Positions 1 to 8,100 of a DNA stretch of 64,000 nucleotides are shown piece after piece (the first letter of the stretch is position 1; each line of letters opens with the position of its first letter). Origin of the DNA: Luteolibacter arcticus (GTDB lineage Bacteria > Verrucomicrobiota > Verrucomicrobiia > Verrucomicrobiales > Akkermansiaceae); the NCBI RefSeq assembly GCF_025950235.1, contig NZ_JAPDDT010000008.1, positions 124,001-188,000 of the forward strand. Direction: 5' to 3'. The notes under the pieces are model-generated. The model had not been told where the DNA came from. It made no database searches and worked only from the letters and a program-made list of their open reading frames with translations. Position numbers and translations under genes: made by a program.

Positions 1-1085
1 GTGGGGGCACCGTCAACATCACGGGCGGGAGCACCAATTGGGTGGCCCAAGGCGATTGGACATTCAAAACCAACGGCGGCAACAAGAACGCGGTTTCCGG
101 CGGTGCTTCTAACGGAATGAACATGAATGGCAGATCGGTGGTGCTGGACGTGACTCGCGGCGCCGATCCGGTTAGCGATCTAGACGTCACCATTGCCGTG
201 AGCAATACCGTTGGCGGCCTCACCAAGACCGGTGCTGGAATCGCGACGCTGGGTGCGGTCAATAACTACACCGGCGCTACCGCGGTGAACCAAGGGACCC
301 TGCTCGTTACCGGCAGCCTCGCCTCCGGCTCGGTGGTGATTGTTGCGTCCGGTGCCACCGTGGGCGGCAGCGGCAGCATTGGCGGCAGCACCACCATTGA
401 CAGCGGGGCGGTGGTGGCGCCGGGCACGGCAGGTGCCGGCACGCTAACCGTCGGATCCGCGACACTCGCTGGCACCTACCTCTGCCAGCTCGATACCACT
501 GAGGGAGACAAGGTCATTGTGACCGGCGCTCTAACAGTCAGCCCGGGCGCGGCGATCACGGTCAGCACCCTCGGCACTCCAACGGCTGCCAGCTACGTCA
601 TTGCCACTTACGGCTCACTGGCAGGCACGCTACCGGCGGTCACCGGGATTCCGAGCGGATACGCATTGAACACGGCCACTCCGGGCGAGATCAGGATCGT
701 CAAAACCGGAGGCTTTGCCACTTGGGCCGACAGCTTCGACGGTCTCACTGACAAAACCCCGCAAGGGGATCCGGACAAAGACGGGATCTCCAACCTGCTG
801 GAATATGTCATCGGCGGTGATCCACGGGTTTCCAGCACGTCGTTCCTGCCGACCTATGCGACCGTCGGATCGAATCTGGTGCTCAGCTACAAGCGTAGCG
901 ACGACTCGGAAACCGATACCACCCAGATCGGCCAATGGAGCACCAACCTGAACAACTGGGCGGACATCACCCCGGTATTGGTGAACGAGAACGGTGGTGC
1001 CCCGGACGACATGACCATCTCGATTCCGGTTTCCAATGCGGCGAACGGCAAGCTGTTCGGCCGACTCCACGTCACGCAGCCGTAG
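1..1085 (+). CDS. PATR (autotransporter-associated beta-strand repeat) secreted protein, 3' part
   Basis: The gene enters from the left edge: the reading frame is open from base 3 and stops with TAG at 1083-1085, so the start and signal peptide lie outside the window. The visible part holds at least one PATR unit (TKTGAGIATLGAVNNYTG followed by VNQGTLLVTGSL), a Gly/Ser/Thr-rich beta-helix-like stretch, then a calcium-binding-like segment (GDPDKDGISNLLEYVIGGDP) and a C-terminal beta domain of about 95 residues ending FGRLHVTQP. PATR proteins are known as large exported beta-helical surface proteins. The last ~250 bases are almost identical to the end of the next gene, so the two are paralogues. 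Function beyond surface exposure is not visible. Confidence 0.85.
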   Translation, partial: GGTVNITGGSTNWVAQGDWTFKTNGGNKNAVSGGASNGMNMNGRSVVLDVTRGADPVSDLDVTIAVSNTVGGLTKTGAGIATLGAVNNYTGATAVNQGTLLVTGSLASGSVVIVASGATVGGSGSIGGSTTIDSGAVVAPGTAGAGTLTVGSATLAGTYLCQLDTTEGDKVIVTGALTVSPGAAITVSTLGTPTAASYVIATYGSLAGTLPAVTGIPSGYALNTATPGEIRIVKTGGFATWADSFDGLTDKTPQGDPDKDGISNLLEYVIGGDPRVSSTSFLPTYATVGSNLVLSYKRSDDSETDTTQIGQWSTNLNNWADITPVLVNENGGAPDDMTISIPVSNAANGKLFGRLHVTQP

Positions 1086-1114
1086 TCCAATCCGATTTCC
1101 CGGGTCCGAGGTCC

Positions 1115-1150
1115 GGAGGCCGTCGATCGCGAGATCGGCGGCCTCCTTTT
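1115..1150 (+). terminator. Rho-independent terminator after the first PATR gene
   Basis: Arms GGAGGCCG (1115-1122) and CGGCCTCC (1139-1146) form a perfect 8-bp GC-rich stem, followed directly by TTTT. It lies 30 bases after the stop codon at 1085, so the first PATR gene is probably transcribed separately from the next. Confidence 0.75.
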
Positions 1151-1410
1151 GCGTGGAGAGGTGGCGTTGGGAGGCTCGATCGGGGGGCGATGCTCTTGAG
1201 CCGCGGGAGGCATCAGGGGGGTGTCAAAATCTAAATTGAATCCCCCAGAATCGAAATGGGCTTGTCGTGCATCCGGCGTCTCATTGGACCAAGTTGCTTC
1301 TCAATCTGGGAAAGGGCGGACTCGTTAGAGGGAGCTGGCATCGGCCTTGTCTCATCCATCAACGGTCCCGTTTGTCACCCCGAGAAAAAAACCGACTCCC
1401 AAAGACCTCG

Positions 1411-4400
1411 ATGAAATCACGAAACGTCGCCATTGCCGGACTGATTCTCGCCAGTCCGCCACTCACTCTCCACGCTGCAGCCCTGACTTGGTCTGCCGGC
1501 GTCAATTCAAACTGGGACACCAGCACCGCGAACTGGACCGGATCGACCTGGAGCAATGCCGCGCCGGACCAGGCCACCTTCGCTGCCACCGGTATCGGAA
1601 CCGTGACGCTCACCACAGCGATCACGGCGAACAAGCTGACCTTTGACAACGCCGGCTACACGGTGGCCGGAAACACGCTGACCCTGGCGGGTGCTACGCC
1701 CACGATCCAAGCCAATGTGGACGCCACGATTTCCTCAGTCCTCGCAGGCTCGGCCGGTCTGGTGAAGAGCGGCAGCGGCCAAGTGACGCTAAGTGGTGCC
1801 AACACCTTCACCGGCGGGACCACGCTCAGCGCCGGGACGATCAAAGTCGCCGCGAACAACGCGCTGGCATCCGGCAGCATCACGTTGAACGATGCCAACA
1901 CCGGATCGAGCAACACGACCCTCACTACGAGTGCCAATACGGGTGCCGTTCCGGCTCCAAACAACATCATCGTCGCCAACCAAGGGACCGGCACGACGAC
2001 CTTGGAGCTAACCGCCCAGAACGCACAGTTCGGGGGAGCAGGCCACCAGTTGAACAGGGCGGTCACCGTCCAAGCCAACTTCAATGGCGGCGGTGGCGCT
2101 TACTTCGGAAAATACGACTTCTCCACGGTCGTGTCCGGCAATGTGGGAACACTCACGCTCCGGGCCGTGGGAACCGGGCAGTTGTATTTCGGCGGCAACA
2201 ACACCTTCACCGGCACGGTGGCCCTTACCCAGGGCACTGTGGCGGTAGGAGGTGCCAACGCGTTCGGCGGCAGCGCGAATTCCGTCGTCATGTCGGGTTC
2301 CGCGAATTTGCGTTCGGGAGCCTTTGGCAACCCGCTGGTCATCGGCGACCTGACCGGCGCGGCCACCAATACCATCGACAAAGGCAGCCAGCTCCTGACC
2401 ATCTCCAGTGCGAACTCGGCAGAGTTCGCCGGCGTGATTTCCGGCAGCGGCGGCCTCACCAAATCGGGCAGCGGCACCCAGAACCTTTCCGGGGCCAACA
2501 CCTACACTGGTACGACGACCGTCAATGGCGGCACGCTGCGGGTCAACGGGAGCCTCGCCGCCGGTTCCGCGGTCGCGGTCGCGTCGGGTGGCACGCTTGA
2601 CGGCACCGGCACCATCAACGGTTCGATTTCCACGGTCTCCGGTGCCACCCTCTCTCCGGGCAACTCCGGGATCGGAACCCTCACCGGCGGTGCCATCCTC
2701 ACTCTGGCTGGCAATGCCAACTTCGAAATCAACAAGGCGGGCGCGGTGCTCACCAACGACAAGGTCGAGGGGCTGACTACCGTCAACTACGGCGGGATGC
2801 TCACGGTAACTGCATCGGGAGATGCGCTGGGAATTGGCGACACCTTCCCGCTGTTTGTCGCAGGGGCCTATAATTCCGCCTTCACCGGCTTCAGTCTGCC
2901 AGCATTGTCTTCCGGGTTGTCCTGGGATACTTCGAATCTGTTGGTCGACGGCACGATCAAGGTGGTGAATTTTGTGAGCCCGCCGACTTTCAATCCACCC
3001 GGTGGTGGATATGTCGGAGCACAATCGGTGACCATCACCTCGGACAGCGGATCGACCATCCGCTATACGAATGACGGCACGGATCCCACCACTTCGGGGA
3101 CTGTCCTCACCGGTGCCAGTCCGCTTTCCGGCATTTCGGTGCCCAACAATTCGACCATAACGCTCAAGGCTTATGCCACCAAGGCCGGACAGGCGAACAG
3201 CCCGGTGGTCACGACGGTCTACCAGACGGTCACAACTCCGACCTGGAACGTGGATGCGGATGGGAATTGGTCGGAAGCAGTGAAGTGGCTGAACAACGTG
3301 ATTCCGGATGGCAGTGGTGTTCCCGTCGACTTCAGCGCTTTTCCGCAGAGTGCCGATGCAACGGTCATCCTCGATGGCAATCGAACCGTGGGAGGCATCA
3401 CCTTCGGCAATACGCAGCCTATCAGTTGGACACTGAATGCTTCAGATGGCGGCGTTCTGACGTTGGCGGGTGGGACGCCTACCGTCATGGTAGCCAACAA
3501 CACCGCCACGATTTCAGCACCGCTCGCCGGCACGCAGGGAATGGTGAAGAGCGGCTCGGGCGAATTGACCCTTTCAGGCACTAACACCTATGGCGGGGGC
3601 ACCGTGCTCAGCACCGGAATCCTGCGAACGACTTCGGATAGCGCCCTTTCCGCCGGCAGCATTACCCTAAATGATGCCAGCACGGGAACCAGCGACACGA
3701 CGCTCTCAACGACTGCCAATAAAACCGGCACACCCGTCCAGAACGATATCATCGTCTCCAACCAGGGCACCGGAACCACCACCTTGGAGCTAGCCATTCA
3801 AAATTCCTCATTCTCTGGGAGCTCGCTCCAACTGAACAAGCCGACTACCGTCCAAGCCAACTACAATGGCATTGGCGGCGCATACTTCGGAAAGTACGAC
3901 TTCACCTCGGTCGTGTCCGGCAATGTGGGGACGCTTACGCTCCGCGCACTTGGAACAGGCCAATTGTATTTCGGGGGGAACAATACCTTCACCGGCACGG
4001 TGGCCCTCACCCAAGGCACGATCGCAACCGCCCACGTCAACGCGTTCGGAGGGATCGCGAATTCCGTCGTCATGTCGGGGACCGCGAATTTGCGCTCGGG
4101 TGGACTCGGCAACCCGCTTGTCATGGGTGACCTGACCGGAGCTGCGACCAACACCATCAGCACGGAGGGCAAACTGCTGACCATCTCGAGTGCCAACTCC
4201 GCTGATTTCGCCGGGGTGATTTCCGGCACCGGCGGCCTGACCAAAGCGGGCACTGGCGCGCAAACGCTCAGTGGAGCCAACACCTACACGGGCAACACCA
4301 CCGTGAGCGATGGTACCTTGGTTTTGGCCAGCACTGGCACGCTCGCCTTTAAAATCGGAGCGAACGGAGTCACCAACCAACTCTCGGGCTCTGGCGCTGC

Positions 4401-4995
4401 GACCTTGGACGGAAGTTTCGCCCTCGATCTCACCGGCGCGAATACCACGGATGGAAATTCGTGGACCTTGGTCAATGTAGGGACCCTCACGGAGACCTTC
4501 AGCGCCAGCTTCGCGGTGAACGGCTTCACCCAGGCCTCCGATGTCTGGACCATGAACAGCGCCGGCAAGAAGTGGACCTTCACTGAGTCCACGGGTATCC
4601 TCACGGTCGGGCCGGCCTCCGGCTACACCTCATGGGCCGACAGCTTCGCGGGCTTGAGCGACACCACCGCCGGGGGCGATCCCGACCATGACGGCATTTC
4701 CAATCTGATCGAATACATCATCGGTGGTGACCCGCGGGTTTCCAGCACGTCGTTCCTGCCGACCCACGCGACCGTCGGATCGAATCTGGTGCTCAGCTAC
4801 AAGCGTAGCGACGACTCGGAGACCGATACCACCCAGACCGGCCAATGGAGCGCCAACCTGATCGACTGGACGGACATCGCTCCGGTATTGGTGAACGAAA
4901 ACGCTGATGCCCCGGATGACATGACCATTTCAATTCCGGTTTCCAACGCGGTGAACGGCAAACTCTTCGGCCGTTTCCACGCGACCAAGCCTTGA
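1411..4995 (+). CDS. PATR secreted protein with internal duplication and chitobiase-like C-terminal domain
   Basis: 1194 residues if the ATG at 1411 is used; I prefer it over an in-frame GTG at 1267 because it opens a good Sec signal (MKSRNVAIAGLILASPPLTLHA). Order: about 110 residues of TWS/NWD-type N-terminal beta domain; PATR block one (roughly residues 108-370); a chitobiase C-terminal-like domain (about 525-607, IRYTNDGTDPTTSG); a second N-terminal-like segment (WNVDADGNWSEAVKW); PATR block two (about 703-967), a near copy of block one; and a C-terminal module with GDPDHDGISNLIEYIIGGDP and tail FGRFHATKP. PATR proteins are exported; no passenger enzyme is recognisable, so adhesion or a structural role is only a guess. 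A terminator follows. Confidence 0.85.
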   Translation: MKSRNVAIAGLILASPPLTLHAAALTWSAGVNSNWDTSTANWTGSTWSNAAPDQATFAATGIGTVTLTTAITANKLTFDNAGYTVAGNTLTLAGATPTIQANVDATISSVLAGSAGLVKSGSGQVTLSGANTFTGGTTLSAGTIKVAANNALASGSITLNDANTGSSNTTLTTSANTGAVPAPNNIIVANQGTGTTTLELTAQNAQFGGAGHQLNRAVTVQANFNGGGGAYFGKYDFSTVVSGNVGTLTLRAVGTGQLYFGGNNTFTGTVALTQGTVAVGGANAFGGSANSVVMSGSANLRSGAFGNPLVIGDLTGAATNTIDKGSQLLTISSANSAEFAGVISGSGGLTKSGSGTQNLSGANTYTGTTTVNGGTLRVNGSLAAGSAVAVASGGTLDGTGTINGSISTVSGATLSPGNSGIGTLTGGAILTLAGNANFEINKAGAVLTNDKVEGLTTVNYGGMLTVTASGDALGIGDTFPLFVAGAYNSAFTGFSLPALSSGLSWDTSNLLVDGTIKVVNFVSPPTFNPPGGGYVGAQSVTITSDSGSTIRYTNDGTDPTTSGTVLTGASPLSGISVPNNSTITLKAYATKAGQANSPVVTTVYQTVTTPTWNVDADGNWSEAVKWLNNVIPDGSGVPVDFSAFPQSADATVILDGNRTVGGITFGNTQPISWTLNASDGGVLTLAGGTPTVMVANNTATISAPLAGTQGMVKSGSGELTLSGTNTYGGGTVLSTGILRTTSDSALSAGSITLNDASTGTSDTTLSTTANKTGTPVQNDIIVSNQGTGTTTLELAIQNSSFSGSSLQLNKPTTVQANYNGIGGAYFGKYDFTSVVSGNVGTLTLRALGTGQLYFGGNNTFTGTVALTQGTIATAHVNAFGGIANSVVMSGTANLRSGGLGNPLVMGDLTGAATNTISTEGKLLTISSANSADFAGVISGTGGLTKAGTGAQTLSGANTYTGNTTVSDGTLVLASTGTLAFKIGANGVTNQLSGSGAATLDGSFALDLTGANTTDGNSWTLVNVGTLTETFSASFAVNGFTQASDVWTMNSAGKKWTFTESTGILTVGPASGYTSWADSFAGLSDTTAGGDPDHDGISNLIEYIIGGDPRVSSTSFLPTHATVGSNLVLSYKRSDDSETDTTQTGQWSANLIDWTDIAPVLVNENADAPDDMTISIPVSNAVNGKLFGRFHATKP

Positions 4996-5053
4996 TTGCC
5001 CCAGTCGAGGGGGGCAATCCGCGACGGTACTGCCACTGGCGGTGCCGTCACCG

Positions 5054-5098
5054 GCGGATGGCGCATGAGAGGTCTGCGCCATCCGCCCAATCTTTTTT
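5054..5098 (+). terminator. Rho-independent terminator after the second PATR gene
   Basis: A perfect 12-bp stem, GCGGATGGCGCA (5054-5065) against TGCGCCATCCGC (5075-5086), loop of nine bases, then a T-run at 5093-5098. It ends 19 bases before the start codon of the next gene. Confidence 0.85.
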
Positions 5099-5117
5099 AA
5101 TTCCGATATCCGATACC

Positions 5118-8100
5118 ATGCATCAGACGCTTCGTGCTCATTCCATCCGCCCCATTCTGCTCGCGCTGGCTTTGATTTCCGAATCATCCGTCCACGCCGC
5201 TTCCCTGTCATGGAATGCGGCGGTCAACTCGGACTGGGACACCGCTACCGCCAATTGGAGTGGTGGGACCATTTGGAACAACGCCACACCGGATCAAGCA
5301 GTGTTCGGAGCCGCCGGTGTCGGGACGGTCAGCCTGACAACCGGGATCACGGCGAACCGGCTGACGTTTGCAGCCGGCGGATACACGATCACAGGAAATA
5401 TCCTGACGCTGGGCGGTGCTGCTCCGGCGCTCACCGCCGATGCCGATGTTACCATTTCCTCGGTCCTTGCCGGCAACACGGCGGTCACCAAGAACGGGGC
5501 GGGAAAGCTAACGCTCAAGAGTGCGAACACGATCACCGGCCCCCTCGCTGTGACCCAAGGAACACTGGAGCTGGCTACGGGTGGAACCCTCAGCCGTGGG
5601 ACAATCATCAGCGGCCCCACCGCGAACAATGCGGCCTTCAACCTGGCAGGTGGAATTTACACGTCGACCGGTGGCGGGATTACTGTTGGTAACGCCAACA
5701 CCGAGACGGGCACCTTGAACATCGCCACCGGCTCGCTGGCTATCTCTGGCGGGGAGCTGAACATTGGAAACGCCAATGGATCGACCGCTACCTGGAACCA
5801 GAGCGGCGGCAGCGTGACCGTGAGCACGGGCAACCACATTTATACCGGCATGGGCACGGGAAGCGGCGTGACCACCACGCTAGGCTTCAGCGGGGGCAGC
5901 TTCACCCTTTCTCCCGGCAATGGTTCGGTCACCTTCTCCATCGGAGGGCGCTCCCAAACCACGGTCAATGTCAGCGGCAGCGCGTTTGTGGATTCCCACC
6001 AGACTCGTTTCGGTTGGGGAGCGGACCTCACTGCGACCGATGGCGGCACCCTCAGTCTGAATGGCGGCACGTGGAAGACAAACCGGCTCTATCGCGAGGT
6101 GACGGTGCAGAAGTCCGAAGTCAACTTCGATGGCGGCAAACTCCAGGCCCGCCAGAGCAACGCCACTTTCATGAGCGGGCTCGGCAGCGCCAATATCAAG
6201 GAGGGCGGCGCGAAGATCGATAGCAACGGATTCATTATCACCCTTGCCCAACCGCTGCTGCACGGCGGCACTGCAGCGATCGACGGCGGTCTCGCGAAAT
6301 CCGGAGAAGGCACTCTGTCCCTTGCGGGGGCCTGCACCTTCACCGGGCCCATCCAGGTGAACGGCGGCACCCTTTCGCTCAGCGGATCACTGCCTGCCGG
6401 CTTTCCCCTGACGGTCACCGACGGCAGCTTCGCCTTCGCTTCTGCCGGTCAATCCGCCGGCGTCGTAACTCTGGGTGACAACGGAGGGCTGGAAATAGGC
6501 GCCAATGCCGCGGTCACCACCGGCAGTCTGAATGTGGGTGCTTCGGCCGCCGATACCGCCACGCTGAAGATTGCCGTCGGCAGCGCCGCCTACGTGCCTT
6601 TGCAATGCTCCTCCATCACCGCAAACGGAAGTGCGGGGTCGATCGGCGTCGAGGTTTCGGGCGGTCTCAACGGGGCGGGAACTTATCATTTGATTGCCTG
6701 CCCGAGTCCCATTGGCGGCACTGGGTTTTCCGCATTTCGCCTCATCACCACCGCCGTGGCAGGCTACACCTTCCAACTGGTGCAAAATCCCGGCTTCATT
6801 GATGTGGTGGTAGCCGAGGTGCCTCTGCCGTCGCTGGAAACCGGCGAGCTGGCCGTGTCGCTCGATCCGACCTTTCCCCAGGTCATCCGCTACCGCCTGA
6901 AGTCGAACGGGGCTGTCCTCGAGGCCGGCGACGCCACCGCAGCCCACGTGGTGCGGATCAACGGCACCACCCACGCCGCCTCAGTCACGGCATTCTCCCA
7001 ATCCGGCAACGAGGCGCTGTATACCCTCCGCGTGCCGGGCTTCGACATCGACATTTCCTACCGATTCGTGGTGGACGGCACGGTGGTCACCCGCAGCATC
7101 ACCGCGATCACCGGTACCGGCGAACCCGCTGTCCAAACGATCAACCTGGGGACGCCAGTGCTGCGCGCGGATATCAACCAGGCGGGTGCCAATGCGGCAT
7201 TTGTTAGAAACGTGAATCCCGATCTCTACGCGAACTACAGCGGGGACATGGCGGGTGATACCTTCGGTGCGGTGAGCAATCTGGCCACAGGCTCGTGGGA
7301 TTCCACCTGGTGTTTCGTCGGCACTTCCGAGGTCGTGGGCACGGGTTCCAACAACCTTTTCGACTATCCGTTCACGGTCCAGGTGGGCACCATCGCCGGG
7401 GCTAAGTGCGCCGCTATTTACGATCGCGACTACAACTATCGGATCAAGGACATCAAGCCCGGCATCTGGTTCGAGAGCAAGACCTGCATCTCCGGCGACT
7501 CGAATGGCAATGGCACCGTCGATTGGCAGGACGGTGCGGTGTGGGTGAGGGAACAGCTGCCGCCGATGCTGCCTGCGCTTGCCGACCACTACGCGCGTGG
7601 CGGCGCTTGGCAGCAGAGTTCCGTCGGCTATCTCAGCAATACGACCTACAGCACGGTCGATACCTCCTATCCGCTTTACGCTTCGCAGATGCGGAAGACC
7701 TACTACCAGACGGAGGGCGTGCCGCAGGCCATCGCATGCGCCGGATGGACCTACCGCGGACACGACTGGATGTGGTCGGACTGGGACCAGGTGGTCAATC
7801 CGGGCGGTGGCGGACGCGCCGGCTATGACAAGGCACGCGCCGAGTCCGCCCGCTACAATGGCGACCTGTCGTTCCACCTCAACCAGGATCTATCAGCACT
7901 GGAATGCCAGCATTACGATGAAAGCATCATGGCCAAGGACGCCAGCGGCAACAAACTCGGGCAATACAACTACACTGGGCAGACCTTCTTCGACATCTCG
8001 CACTTCCTGGATCTCCAGCGGGGCTCGCAGACCTCGCGCATCAATGATTTCCTGGATCGCTTCGCACCGTCGCCTCTGGTGGTTTACCTGGATCAGATGT

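Noticed and set aside
4992..5117. Upstream extension of the GH101-like protein
   Set aside because: It would place 42 Arg/His/Pro-rich residues before a perfect signal peptide and would run through the terminator of the previous gene.
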